Shown piece by piece: positions 1 through 10,109 of a stretch of 64,000 nucleotides of DNA; the first letter of the stretch is position 1; each line of letters starts with the position of its first letter. The stretch is from positions 3,472,001-3,536,000 of the forward strand of contig OY751490.1 of the NCBI GenBank assembly GCA_963565915.1, written 5' to 3'. The notes under the pieces were generated by a model. That model made no database searches and was not told where the DNA came from. It worked only from the letters and a program-made list of their open reading frames with translations. The DNA is from Entoloma clypeatum. Lineage: Eukaryota; Basidiomycota; Agaricomycetes; Agaricales; Entolomataceae. The position numbers and the translations under genes are program-made.

Positions 1-8
1 CTCAAGAC

Positions 9-39
9 GTGCTTCGTGCCTTCATGGCTGATGACGAGC

Positions 40-72
<33 letters not shown>

Positions 73-386
73 CAATCTCTGCTTGCGATATCTGTCTTGC
101 TTTGATGGATAATGATTCTGACAGAGAATCATCATCCTCGTCATCCATCTCCCCGTGTGATGCTCACTGTGCCCTGATGGATGCAGACGAATCTGACGAA
201 GCCGGCTTCTCATCATCATCAGTTGCTGCTCATGGTGCACATTGCGCACTACTCTCTGATGATTCCGATGGTGAAGTTGACTCTAATCAATTGGCCCAAG
301 CAAATAATGAGGTACTCAGTGCTCAATCTCGGTTCACATTTGCAGACTTTCAACATTATCCTGACCCAGATGACTATAGTTCATAA
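9..386 (+). CDS. Partial Ser/Asp-rich protein, C-terminal end
   Basis: An open frame of about 125 codons begins at the window edge and ends at a TAA. It is dominated by serine runs coded by TCA repeats and contains a degenerate unit seen three times (CDICLALMD, CDAHCALMD, GAHCALL), each followed by acidic residues. The ATG used is only the first one in the window, so the true start may lie upstream. No family was recognised. The repeated Cys/His-acidic unit suggests a real coding 3' end, but low-complexity sequence can stay open by chance. Confidence 0.35.
41..70. repeat. (TCA)n microsatellite
   Basis: About ten consecutive TCA triplets code for the first serine run of the overlapping ORF. 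Confidence 0.85.
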
Positions 387-1477
387 TTTGCCTTGTACAT
401 GTATGCGTTGTTAATCTGGCCTTTGTATGTGACTAGATTCCTTTGTGTTATCACTTGAGGACATGTTCAGTTGCTGGTGCACCATGGCTGGATACCCACT
501 GGGAGTTCCAGTAATTGACTACACAGTGTTCAAGTAATGTCGGTTGCTGACAACCATGTTAACAATGGGTTGGGTTTGATGACCATCTACTCCTGCGAAT
601 AAAAAAAGGTTTAGTTGCACAGTGTTAAGTTGCTGGTGATGCAACAATATAGTGCCGGGTGTGCCAGTCCACCAAGATGTGACTGGGACTTGTGCCGGTG
701 CCTCGAAATTTTGGGTCCCAACTGGCACCAATACTGGCACCCATACCGCACACGAGAAAGGTCAGTGAGATATACCCAATATAGATGAATGTGGCAGGGA
801 ATGTGCTGGTCCATCAAAATTGTAGGTGCCAGTCATGGTGCCGGTCGATGTCCGGTTGTACCAGTTTACAGGGTTAAGCTGCTGGTGATGCGACAAAATA
901 GTGCCGGTTGCACCGGCACCCATACCGCATGCGAGAAAGATCAGTGAGATATACCCAATATAGATGAATGTGGCAGGGAATGTGCCGGTCAATCAAAATT
1001 GTAGGTGCGCCGGTCGATGTCTGGTGGACCGGCTTTAAAACAAGCCCTGGGTCATCTGAATCCATGCACAGGTCATTCGGATATACCCAATATATTATTG
1101 ACCGGCAGTGCTAGTAGAAGTATTGTACAAGACTGTCCTACTCTGCTTACTAAGCCTTACAATTTAAGGTTCATTCGCTGGAGCTACAGTGGGCCCGCTG
1201 CGGCCGTCTGCGATGATACAATGTATGGCTTCGCTGGACCATCTAAGACGGTACAATGTAGGTTGACTATGTGACCCTTGAACACTACTCAATCCATGGT
1301 GTCTCTTGCTCAGAGTCACAAAGGTTAAGAATTGAGTGAAACATGGTGAAAACATAGCTAAAACATATGATTACCATGTTATTTTTTTGTATCTGTGTTT
1401 ACAGTGCTATTTTTGTTGTATCTGTACTATTATTACTGTGTTATTTTTGTTATATCTGTGTGCCTCTCATTGCGGAG
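387..1477. other. Non-coding stretch with GC-rich and T-rich repeats
   Basis: No convincing gene. 500-1080 is built from variants of TGCCGGT/TGCTGGT words; 1370-1470 holds imperfect repeats of a T-rich word around TATTTTTGT.ATCTGTG. Open frames here are short and differ between repeat copies. Confidence 0.6.
624..1014. repeat. Imperfect tandem duplication
   Basis: GTTAAGYTGCTGGTGATGC appears at 624 and again at 872. The block beginning CCCATACCGCA at 740 returns at 919 and stays near identical for about 95 bases. The two offsets (248 and 179) differ, so the copies have since gained or lost segments. Confidence 0.75.
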
Positions 1478-1540
1478 TGTTACAGACTCTACGGTATGAG
1501 GACCACGTCATATCTTTTACTTATCAGCCCGACTCGGCAC
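1478..1540 (+). mobile_element. GypA LTR fragment (5' 60 bp)
   Basis: The sequence from TGTTACAGACTC matches the first 60 or so bases of the GypA LTR (see 2247-2648, opposite strand) and then stops. It abuts a cassette hairpin 9 bases later. It is a remnant of a third GypA insertion. Confidence 0.8.
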
Positions 1541-1549
1541 TTACCCAAA

Positions 1550-1584
1550 GTGCTTTCGCCCTTATAAGATTCTAGCAAAAGCAC
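1550..1584. repeat. Cassette boundary hairpin
   Basis: Arms GTGCTTTCGC and (here decayed) GCAAAAGCAC flank a 15-nt loop. First of ten nearly full copies in the window. Confidence 0.75.
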
Positions 1585-2048
1585 GCACCCAGCACTGTGC
1601 TACATGTTCGTTGATTGCACCCGGTTTAGTCAGGTGATCTAGTCTCACGTTACTTGAGACACCCTTCCAGGGATTATGTCAGCTACTTGTGACCTCGTTT
1701 ACACAACACAATGTTCCATCAGTTGTTCGGCTTCTTCCGTTGATTGACAGAAATTATAGAACTCTGCTAGGATGTTGTCCCTCAACCACCGTTAGGTGGT
1801 CTGTGCGTCAAGCACATCACACATGTTTCACATGTGGAGTCCTAATACTGTGGGAAGATTCATTCTTCCCTTGCTCACCCTACAAGTTAGTGTTCTCACA
1901 CTATTGATCATCATCTACAATGACAAGGAGTGGCCACATCCACTTCCTGAGTGGACATTAGGGTAGGTACTATGTTTATGTCAGCACAACGCTTCTCTGT
2001 TGTGTACCACGACCACCACTACCATCACGTTTACACGTGTACAACACT
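1585..2048 (+). promoter_or_regulatory. Cassette leader (type L1 plus B-specific part)
   Basis: Contains the invariant box ACCCTTCCAGGG at 1661-1672, the 19-mer TTGATTGACAGAAATTATA near 1740, a CCACC.GTTA.GGTGG stem, and the inverted repeat GGGAAGA-TTCAT-TCTTCCC at 1852-1870. It then runs through a family-B segment to the gene start. The promoter role is inferred from position and conservation. Confidence 0.55.
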
Positions 2049-2246
2049 ATGTCCAACGACGTTGTTCTACGCTACCTACGGTCATCGCAGTCACTCTACT
2101 TCGTAGTTTATCTACGCTCAATACTTGAGTTATTCGACTACCCCATCACCGATACCCTCTGGTATGGTTCTAGCGTTAGCGGTACCTTACAATGGTAAGT
2201 CATGTTATCTACTACGTACTACTACTAATGGTCTATTAGTTAGCGG
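2049..2246 (+). pseudogene. Cassette family B gene, copy B1, cut by GypA
   Basis: Exon 1 runs from ATG 2049 to 2194 (146 nt) and starts MSNDVVLRYLRSSQSLYFVV. A 49-nt intron (2195-2243, GTAAGT...TTAG, TACTAAT branch-like word) follows. Only 3 bases of exon 2 remain before the LTR at 2247. The exon length, phase and splice sites match copies at 32345 and 46311, which keep exon 2. Function unknown. The gene is broken by the retrotransposon. Confidence 0.65.
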
Positions 2247-2648
2247 TGTTATGCTTAACAAACTGTTCCAAGGTTCGGGCAGAGTATGCAGGAAAGTGGA
2301 AAGGCGAAGAGCAATGTGATTGCTAAATCTAAGGAATCTACTATAGTACAACAGGTTTATATAGGTACTGACTATAGGCGGTAGCGGATGAGTCAGTGCT
2401 GCGGAAGGCAGTGCGCATGAGTAAGGCGACTGCGGAAGGCTATGTACAGTGAGTAAGCTGACTGCGGAAAGCGAGTCAGCACGGGAGCGAAGTATACTAA
2501 AGGGGATGACAAAGTAATGTAATGAGTCAGACTGGGAATCGAAGGTTGCGAAAGTAGACATTAGACATAGTAAGTTCGTAAGAGGGTGCCGAGTCGGGCC
2601 GATAAGTAAAAGATATGATGTGGTCCTCATACCGTAGAGTCTGTAACA
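2247..2648 (-). repeat. GypA copy 1, 3' LTR
   Basis: 402 bp, TG...CA ends, a few percent different from the LTR at 8363-8765. A purine run (GAGAGGGGAACA on the minus strand) lies just outside at 2649-2660 and fits a polypurine tract. Confidence 0.9.
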
Positions 2649-2682
2649 TGTTCCCCTCTCCAAGCTCTGTGTCCTCACAGAG

Positions 2683-3054
2683 TCACTGTCCCCATCCCTC
2701 GTTGTTGCCGGGATCGGACCAGTTCGGACTTTCCTTGAGGCTCCAATCATATATCAACTCCTCATTGATGGCTACGGCGAGTTCAAGGCCTTTGATGGCC
2801 AGCCGAATACGTCGATTTTCAATGATGAGGGTGCTGGTGTAATTCCCGAGAATTTGTTTCTCTTCGGGAGTCGGGGCGACGGGAAGATTGGACAGTGAAT
2901 GAAGTCGGATATTCATCTGGCGATGAAGGAGGTCGGTGAGGGAGGTTTCAAGGGCATGGATTTGGTCTCTCATGGAGAGCGCTTCGTTTATAAGGGCGGC
3001 GATGGCAGGGTTGATGTCAGTGGTGGAGGTGGAGGTGACGGTGGTGTTTGACAT
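2683..3054 (-). CDS. GypA ORF3, extra protein between pol and 3' LTR
   Basis: 123 codons from ATG 3054; the frame is open further upstream to 3225 and overlaps the end of pol in another frame. The protein begins MSNTTVTSTSTTDINP and is Thr/Ser-rich, then has a helical stretch with regular Leu/Ile (DQIHALETSLTDLLHR), and ends in a Trp-rich tail (YDWSLKESPNWSD). No transmembrane segment is obvious, so an envelope is not indicated despite its position. Copy 2 encodes the same length with about six amino-acid changes and many silent ones, which suggests selection on the protein. Function unknown. Confidence 0.6.
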   Translation of the reverse strand: MSNTTVTSTSTTDINPAIAALINEALSMRDQIHALETSLTDLLHRQMNIRLHSLSNLPVAPTPEEKQILGNYTSTLIIENRRIRLAIKGLELAVAINEELIYDWSLKESPNWSDPGNNEGWGQ

Positions 3055-3187
3055 GGCGGTGAGGATGGTTGAGAGGTAAAAGAAGAATGGGGTGGCTATA
3101 TTGGGCAGGGAGAAGACTAGAGCGGGGAACTCGGTGTGTGGTTGACTGATGAGGTCGATACTGCCATGGGTTTCGAGAACTCGTCTT

Positions 3188-5800
3188 TTATTGTGGTCGA
3201 GACGGGTTCTGCCGATGGAAATCACGGATCAAATCTTGAGCGTTCTGAACATTAGCTCGAGGTTCCCATGTGTTCTCTTCTGGGCCATATCCTTCCCACT
3301 GAACGAGGTACTGGATCTTTCCGCGGAACTTTCGAGAGTCCAGGATCGTAGACACATGGTACTCTTCTCGTCCTTCGACAATGATCGGATCAGGGGCTGG
3401 TTTTTTTTTCTGGATGGCGTACTTCGGAGTTTCATATGGTGACAACAGGGTCTCGTTGAACACAGGGTGAATCATCTTCCAAGTCTTCGGAAGATCAAGA
3501 AGGTACGTGCTAGCTCCTTTCTTCTCTAGGACTTTGAATGGTCCATGTCGGAGTGCATCAAGTTTCTTTGAGGGGCGATCAGTCCTGATGTTAGTCCCTT
3601 CCAGCCACACCTTGTCTCCGATGTGGTAGTTCCGAGACGGACTTCGCTGTGTGTCAACTGTCTTCTTCATCTGATCCTGTGCTTGTTTCAGCGCGGCATT
3701 GGCTTCTTCTCGTGCCTGTTTGAGTTTTTTCAAGAAGTCGTTGGCAGCCGGATTGGTATCTTCTAACACAAGCTCTCCCTTCCACAGATGTAAACCATAG
3801 TCGAGGTAGAATGGGGTGTGCTTCGTTGCCTGATGTTCTTTGTCATTGTACTGGAACGCTGCGATTGCGATCCATTCAGCCCAATCATCCTGTAGATGGT
3901 TGACAAAGTTTTGTAAGAATGCTTCCGTCTCCTGATGCGATTGCTCGGCCTGTCCGTCAGTCTGTGGGTGGTATGTGGTGGACAGGTTCCTCTTGATCCC
4001 TAGCATGCGGCAGAGTATCTCCATGAACTTCGTGGCGAACTGCGGTCCCCTATTGCAGATGATCTTCTTGGGGATCCCATGAAGCTTCCATATCTGATCC
4101 CAATAGATCTTGGCTAATCCTTCAGCTGATAGTTCCACGGTTGTCGGAATGAGGTGAAGCATCTTTGAATGTCTATCCGTGATGACCAGAATTGCATTTT
4201 TTCCATCAGATTCTGGTATTGGTCCCACAATGTCAATTCCTATGTCTTCCCATGGGTGACTTGGTGCTGCATGGGGATGTAGCGGAGCATGTCGCTTTTG
4301 TCGGTTAATCTTGTTGTGTTGACAAGTGTCGCAACCCTTCACGTACTTCTTCACATCATGCAGTATGGTAGGCCACCAGTAGGTGCGAGTGAGGAGTTCA
4401 TGTGTCCGGTACTGTCCTGGATGTCCGGCTACTGGTGCATCGTGTGACTCGAACATCAATTCTTGTCGTAATTGTGGGTCTGGCGGAACATAGACTCGTT
4501 CTCCTGCATAGGTGATCCCATTCTCCTGCTGATACCAATGAGGATTCTTTTTTAGGCCCTGGGCTACTTCTGTCTCCATGCGGTTTGAACCCTTGATGCG
4601 TGCGATCCATGGGTTTTCGATGGTTGTGATGTTTTCAATTTTGATGGAATCAGATGTCTCACCCCCTTCAAAGAATTGTTCCTCCGTGAACATCTCCATT
4701 TGTACCACATCTTCTGATTCCAACCGTTTCAAGAATAGTCCCTCCTTGAGCATCTGGTCACTGTCCTGTGGTTCGAGTTCCGCTTCATACCAGGGTAAGC
4801 GTGACAGGATGTCCGCTTTTGCATTGGTCTTGCCGGGCACATGCCATAATTCGAAGTCATAGTCTTGTAACTTCATTTTCCAGTGTCGCTGTCGTTGATT
4901 CAGATCCTGAGGACGACAGAAATATTCCAGGTTCTTGTGATCGGTCAAGATTTCGAAATGTTCCCTGGCTTCGAGCAGATAGTGTCTCCAATCTTTTAGT
5001 GCTTCCATGACTGCCAGGAGTTCCTTGTCATATATCTCGTAATTCTGTTCGGCCGCGGACATGGTCTGCGACAAGAACGCGATGGGGTGCCATTTGTCGT
5101 CTTGCTTCTGACAGAGTACTGCTCCAATTGCATAGCCCGATGCATCGGTTTCAACCCTGAACTGTCCCTCTGATTTCGGTAATGCCAAGACTGGTGCCGA
5201 TGTAATTGCCCGTATGAGACCTTCAAAGGCTTGCTGCTCTGTTGGTCCCCAAGTAAATGCCGTACCGCCTGTGAGCGCGGTGAGAGGTTTTGCAATGTTT
5301 GAGTACCCTTCAATAAAACATCGATAGAAGTTGGCAAATCCAAGAAACTTCTGAACTTCCTTTTTTGATGTGGGTGCTCGCCAGTTTCGAATTGTATCCA
5401 CCTTCTCAGTTTCCATCTCGACACGTCCCTCACCAACCACATATCCCAGTATAGGACATTTCGTTACTTCCCATAAACACTTCTTCTCCTTTAGGAACAA
5501 ATCATTGTCCGATAGGATCTGTAGAATTTCTTCAGTGTTTCGCGCGAGTTCTTCCTTGGTTTTGCCGATAACCACAATGTCATCCATGTAGATCACGCAG
5601 ATACGTCGGCGGATCTGGTCCCGGAATAGACTAGCCATCATTCGAGAGAACGTTCCCGGGGAGTTGCAAAGACCGAAAAACATGACCAATGGTTTGAACA
5701 ATCCTCGACTGGTGAGGAAGGCAGCTTTCCATTCATCGCCCTCCTTAATCCGGACGTTGTTATAACCCCACAACCATCCTTCTTGTTGATGAAGAAGCAA
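3188..5800 (-). pseudogene. GypA copy 1 pol: RT, RNase H, integrase, chromodomain
   Basis: The frame holds RT with the YMDD box, the RNase H region (TDASGYAIGAVLCQ), the integrase zinc-binding HHCC region (GHPGQYRTHELL..CDTCQ), the DDE core, and a C-terminal chromodomain ([17 protein letters not shown]), ending [10 protein letters not shown]. Two defects are visible against copy 2. RT motifs before WGYNNVRIKEGDEWK are deleted (about 120 bp), and the second catalytic Asp of the integrase (SDRGPQF in copy 2) reads CNRGPQF. The frame is otherwise open for 870 codons. Chromodomains of this class usually direct insertion to marked chromatin. Confidence 0.85.
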
Positions 5801-5854
5801 GGGGAGGCATAAGGGGATTTGGACGGGCGGATCTTTCCTGTTGCTAGACCCTTG

Positions 5855-6664
5855 TCAATGAATGCGTCCAATTCCTCGTTCCTTTTGTGTCATAGGATAT
5901 GTATTTCCCCCGAGTTCCTTTGGTGCGTCCGGTGTAAGTTCAATACCATGGTCCCATTCCCTCTCCTTTGGGATCTTATCAAAGTTCTCTTTCTCGAAGA
6001 GATGAGCAAATTGTTCAACATATGAGGGTCGTTTGGTTGTGGGAGGTGGTGTAGGAGTGACAGCTTCCAAAACAGGGTCTCCAGGCTTCCATTTCTGATC
6101 CGACCTTTTGGGTGCATCTTTGTCGCGCACCTCGACCATGCGAACCCAGTGTTTGCGACCATTACAGTTAATCCTGAAATCCGAGTGTTTGGTTCGACAT
6201 GTTGTTGGGCACCGGTTAAATGTTACCGCGCCGGTTGTCCCATTGATTGTGGGGTTGTGGTGTACCAACCAGTCATGTCCCAAGAGCATGTCCATTCTCC
6301 CAATGTCCAGTACCATTGCTTCCATGGTTTCCTGATGTGCTCCCAAATCCAGTTTGACTTCGGCAAGTTGGCTCGCTTTCTGTTGTCGATTTGGTGATCT
6401 ATCCGCATTTAGGATTGCTATGGGCGGTATTCCTCGTGTGGGGAGGTTCTGTTCGCGTACTATTCTGGGATGGATGCATGTGCGTTCACATCCGCTGTCA
6501 ACCTCAGGTCGGATAACCTTTGGTCCTCGTTGTGTCCTGAGCTGAGCTAACAGCCTGATTTCTCGTCTTTTCGGAGGTTTATCTCCCTTCACAATCTTAG
6601 TTGACGCAGCGGCTCGCTTGGCAGGGATGACATAGGTTCTATTGTCTGCAGTCATACAAGGCAA
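5855..6664 (-). pseudogene. GypA copy 1 protease and start of RT
   Basis: Contains the aspartic protease active site as VDSGCERTCI and a second conserved stretch with DMLLGHDWLVHHNP, then a linker rich in Pro leading into the RT N-terminus. The frame ends early (QKERGIGRIH) because two bases present in copy 2 are missing, shifting out of the RT frame. Gag lies upstream in a different frame, so a frameshift or separate initiation would have been needed even in the intact element. Confidence 0.8.
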
Positions 6665-6695
6665 GCAAGTCCGTTTAATAGATAAGGGTCGCGAC

Positions 6696-7571
6696 TTAGC
6701 GTCGTTTAATCGGACCCTTGGGAAAATCCTTCTCGTCGGCTTCTAAGATTGTGGTTTCATCATTCTCGGCATCTTCCTCGGACCCCTTCCTAACCCTTCC
6801 GGAGTTCTTCTTCGGCTTGCGGCAGTTGCGCGCGATATGGCCTTCTTGGTCACAGTTGAAACACTTGCGACCATCTTTCTTCTTTGGAGCGCTACAGTCT
6901 TTAGCCAGATGACCGAAGCGCTGACAGTTGTAGCAACGGGCTACTCCTGCTTTGTCGATCTCCATGGCCTTGCCCTGACCACCATAAGTGGTACCCGATC
7001 CGGTGCGCATGTCGCCGCCGCCTCGGATGACCAGTGCATGTCCTTCCATCTGTCGTCCCTTGTTTCGGATCTCCTTTGCGTAATCGGTGTACGTCTTGCC
7101 ATCGCTGGCCACTTGTTCAGAGATTCTGCGGTTGACGTTCTTCTCTAGGATGTATTTCCCAGTTTCTTCGCCAAGGTTTGACAGTTTCAAGAGTTCTTCA
7201 AATTCATCCAAGAATTCATCAACAGTGCGTTTCTCTTGTTTCAGGACTTCGAGTCTCGCTTTGGCAGCGACCAACTTGTTGGCGATGGAGAATCGTGTGG
7301 CGATGTCATCAGAAAAACCTAGCCAGGTGATGTTCTCGTTGTCAATGGCAAGAGCGTCTAACTTGTTACTGGCCCAGTGTCTGCCAGACCCTTCCATCAT
7401 GCGGGATAGCACCGCAAGAATCTTCTGATCATCTGTGAGGCTCTTTTGGAACCTAATGTATAGTTTGGTGGCTTTCCACCGCTCGTCAAAGGTGTATCTG
7501 TCCTTGAACATCCCAGGATCCTTGATGATCTTGGATGTATCCATTGTTTGTACAGCCGGGGCTTCTGCCAT
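6696..7571 (-). CDS. GypA copy 1 gag
   Basis: A 291-residue gag from ATG 7571 with a retrotransposon capsid-like region (LYIRFQKSLTDDQKILAVLSR) followed by two CCHC zinc knuckles, CYNCQRFGHLAKDC and CFNCDQEGHIARNC, and an acidic tail. The same frame is open upstream to a TAG at 7944-7946 without another ATG, adding an acidic, Ser/Pro-rich N-terminal extension that may also be translated. Copy 1 has lost one base near the 3' end relative to copy 2, so its tail differs (PKGPIKRR). Confidence 0.85.
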   Translation of the reverse strand: MAEAPAVQTMDTSKIIKDPGMFKDRYTFDERWKATKLYIRFQKSLTDDQKILAVLSRMMEGSGRHWASNKLDALAIDNENITWLGFSDDIATRFSIANKLVAAKARLEVLKQEKRTVDEFLDEFEELLKLSNLGEETGKYILEKNVNRRISEQVASDGKTYTDYAKEIRNKGRQMEGHALVIRGGGDMRTGSGTTYGGQGKAMEIDKAGVARCYNCQRFGHLAKDCSAPKKKDGRKCFNCDQEGHIARNCRKPKKNSGRVRKGSEEDAENDETTILEADEKDFPKGPIKRR

Positions 7572-7573
7572 GT

Positions 7574-8353
7574 CTAGAGTCTGCGGAGGAGAAGAGGAGT
7601 CGGGTTGTTGGGATGAAGATGGGGTTCGGGATACAGGTAAGGATTGAAAATGAGTCCCTGTTCTAGGCGTCTGTTTGATATCTGACTGCGCGGAGTCAAA
7701 AGTAAATTCGTCAGGGGACTCGTCGGCGGAATCGGTGGCAAAACCTTCAGAGTATTTCCTCTGTAAATCTTTAAGGAATCTCTGTTCCTGCGCGTCTGTT
7801 GGTCTCGAGAAGGGGTCAAGTCTCTCGTTTCGTGCCCAGCGGTTGTACTCGGTTTGTTGTTCTTCGATGGTGAAGTGGGCATAGATCTGCTGCTTCGAGT
7901 AAGACGTGATGATGTGGCTCTGGGACGTCTCGATGTGAGCGTCCTAATCAATCTTCTGATAACGGTTGTCTGGACACCGATAAACTCTCTGATCTCTGTG
8001 ATCCGACCTGTCTGAGGTCCTTCTTGAACGCGAAAGCTTTCGAGTTCGTTCTGTCGGGCGTTGTAACGCGCGATCTGGTGTTGCCGAGCAAGATGGATGC
8101 TCTCTGCTATCTCGCCGTGGGGGCGATGCTCGTCGTTGTCTAGTTCTTTGTCAAGCACCTGCTGTAGGATGCGACGGATCTCCGATTCGATGTACTGCTG
8201 GATGAGTGTAAAATCAATACTGTCTCGAGGACTTAGCTCCTCCTGTCGGGCTTCTGGCGTGCTGAATGGGTTACTGGTGAAGTCTTCAAAGAAGCGCGAT
8301 GTCTTGACTTGTCTGGTAGTTGCTCTCTTCGCTCTGGGCGAACCTAACGAGAT
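7574..8353 (-). CDS. GypA 5' ORF (ORF0), upstream of gag
   Basis: A frame different from gag is open from just inside the primer site to 7574. The first 200 or so codons look coding: charged and helical (FTLIQQYIESEIRRILQQVL, HLARQHQIARYNARQNEL). No ATG occurs in that part, so translation would need a frameshift or non-AUG start. After about 7950 the gag frame also looks coding, and both GypA copies share the TAG that separates the two. It may be an N-terminal gag segment joined by recoding, or a separate product. Confidence 0.4.
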   Translation of the reverse strand: MSLGSPRAKRATTRQVKTSRFFEDFTSNPFSTPEARQEELSPRDSIDFTLIQQYIESEIRRILQQVLDKELDNDEHRPHGEIAESIHLARQHQIARYNARQNELESFRVQEGPQTGRITEIREFIGVQTTVIRRLIRTLTSRRPRATSSRLTRSSRSMPTSPSKNNKPSTTAGHETRDLTPSRDQQTRRNRDSLKIYRGNTLKVLPPIPPTSPLTNLLLTPRSQISNRRLEQGLIFNPYLYPEPHLHPNNPTPLLLRRL

Positions 8354-8360
8354 TTAGCAA
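8350..8360 (-). promoter_or_regulatory. GypA primer-binding site, self-priming type
   Basis: The minus strand reads TTGCTAAATCT 2 nt inside the 5' LTR. It is the exact complement of AGATTTAGCAA (8436-8446, minus strand), which starts 33 nt after the first T of the TATATAAA box at 8472-8479 and so fits the RNA 5' end. No TGG expected of a tRNA 3'-end primer is present. Confidence 0.7.
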
Positions 8361-8362
8361 CT

Positions 8363-8765
8363 TGTTATGCTTAACAAACCGTTCCAAGGTTCGGGCAGAG
8401 TATGCAGGAAAGTGGAAAGGCGAAGAGCAATGTGATTGCTAAATCTAAGGAATCTATTATAGTACAAGAGGTTTATATAGGTACTGACTATAGGCGGTAG
8501 CGGATGAGTCAGTACTGCGGAAGGCAGTGCACATGACTAAGGCGACTGCGGAAGGCTATGTACAGTGAGTAAGCTGACTGCAGAAAGCGAGTCAGCGCGG
8601 GAGCAAAGTATACTAAAAGGGGATGACGAAGCAATGTAATGAGTCAGACTGGGAATCGAAGGTTGCGAAAGTAGACATTAGACATAGTAAGTTCGTAAGA
8701 GGGCGCCGAGTCGGGCTGATAAGTAAAAGATATGACGTGGTCCTCATACCATAGAGTCCATAACA
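8363..8765 (-). repeat. GypA copy 1, 5' LTR with TATA box
   Basis: 403 bp, TG...CA. TATA box (minus strand CTATATAAAC) at 8471-8480; predicted transcript start at 8446. Confidence 0.9.
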
Positions 8766-10063
8766 CTTCCGCTCATATCCGACCTTCTCCAGACTGCTGG
8801 AAAAGCCAGTGTTTATATGGCTCTCAACCTCCGACACGCCTATCACCTCGTCCGCATAGCGGAAGGAGATGAATGGAAAACCGCCTTCCGCACGCGCTAC
8901 AGGTCTTTTGAATGGCTTGTCATGCCATTTGGACTCACCAACTCCCCAGCCGTTTTTCAACGCTTCATGAACGACATCTTCCACGACCTGCTCGATAAGT
9001 ATGTTACCATATATCTCGACAACATCCTCATCTACTCCAACTCTCCCTCCGAGCATTGGAAGCATGTCCGTGAAGTCCTCCGACGTCTCCGACAACATGG
9101 CTTATATGCGCGCGCAGACAAATGCGAGTTTTCTACGGATACTGTTGAATACCTTGGCTTTATCCTCTCTCCAACAGGCCTCCGCATGTCAGATAAGAAA
9201 GTCAAAATTATTCAAGATTGGCCTGAACCAAGGAAGGTCAAAGATATTCAATCTTTCCTAGGTTTTGCCAATTTTTATCATTGATTCATTCCTTACTACT
9301 CCGGAATCACTGTTCCGCTCACTCAACTCACCTGAAAAAACACACAATGGCACTTCTCTGACTCCGCTCGCGAATCTTTCAAAACTTTGAAGAAAGCCTT
9401 TACCACGGCACCTGTTCTCACACATTGGATTCCCGACAGCCCTATTATCGTTGAAACCGATGCCTCCGACTACGCTTTGGGTGTGATCCTCTCCATCCAC
9501 ACCTCCGACAATGAAATCCATCCGGTCGCTTTCCACTCCCGCACCTTTACACCTCCCGAGTTAAACTATGACACCCACGACAAAGAACTATTAGCGATCC
9601 ACGATGCACTCAAGGTTTGACGTCACTACCTTGAAGGCTCCGCTGCTCCGCTGCTCCGATCGATGTTGTAACGGACCACAAAAATCTTGAGTACTTTTCT
9701 ACTACCAAGATTTTATCATATTGACAAGCTCGTTGGTCCAAATACCTCTGCCAGTTCAATCTCGTCATCCACTTCCGCCCTGGCTGTTTAGGTATGAAAC
9801 CCGATCTTTTGAGTAGATGATGGGATGTCTACCCTAAAGAGGGAAATAGCAACTATTTGTCCGTCAACCCAAGCAACTTCAAACCCATCTTCACACAAGA
9901 ACAGCTCACCACTTCACTTCGCGCAACAGAGTTATATACGCCCATCCTCCGTGCCACAATCATCATGGATACAGATCAGCTCCACTCCAACATCCTCTCT
10001 GCTCTTCCGACTGATCCCATTTAGACCTCTTTCCTCGACAATCCTAATCCAAGCTGGATCGTT
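8766..10063 (+). pseudogene. Decayed GypB pol fragment (RT to integrase start)
   Basis: Plus-strand sequence matching the GypB pol at 35.9-37.2 kb on the other strand. RT runs from [20 protein letters not shown] to [10 protein letters not shown], with the catalytic box changed to YLDN, then RNase H (VETDASDYALGVIL), with several stops and small indels. It starts at the GypA LTR and ends abruptly at 10063, where the cassette 19-mer TTGATTGACAGAAATTATA begins. Neither end is a natural element end. Confidence 0.85.
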
Positions 10064-10109
10064 GATTGACAGAAATTATAGAGTTTGATGGAATGATGGC
10101 TTACCTCAC

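Larger units (their letters stand above)
2247..8765 (-). mobile_element. GypA copy 1, Ty3/gypsy chromovirus
   Basis: A complete-length LTR retrotransposon on the minus strand with LTRs of 402-403 bp, gag with two zinc knuckles, protease, RT, RNase H, integrase and a C-terminal chromodomain, plus an extra ORF before the 3' LTR. It is defective: a 2-bp loss near 5876 breaks the pro/RT frame, about 120 bp of early RT is missing near 5770, and the second integrase catalytic Asp is Asn. The flanks do not match. The left side is cassette gene B (last 5 bases agcgg) and the right side is a GypB fragment (cttcc), so no target-site duplication is seen. Confidence 0.9.

Noticed and set aside
2205..2750. 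181-codon minus-strand frame beginning MIGASRKVRTGPIP, repeated at 18978-19697 and partly at 31335-31643
   Set aside because: It runs from the element interior through the GypA LTR. It is open only because the LTR copies are similar, and has no relation to known LTR-coded proteins.
8613..9098. 161-codon minus-strand frame over the LTR and the GypB fragment
   Set aside because: Antisense shadow of the RT plus LTR; the plus strand carries the recognisable RT.
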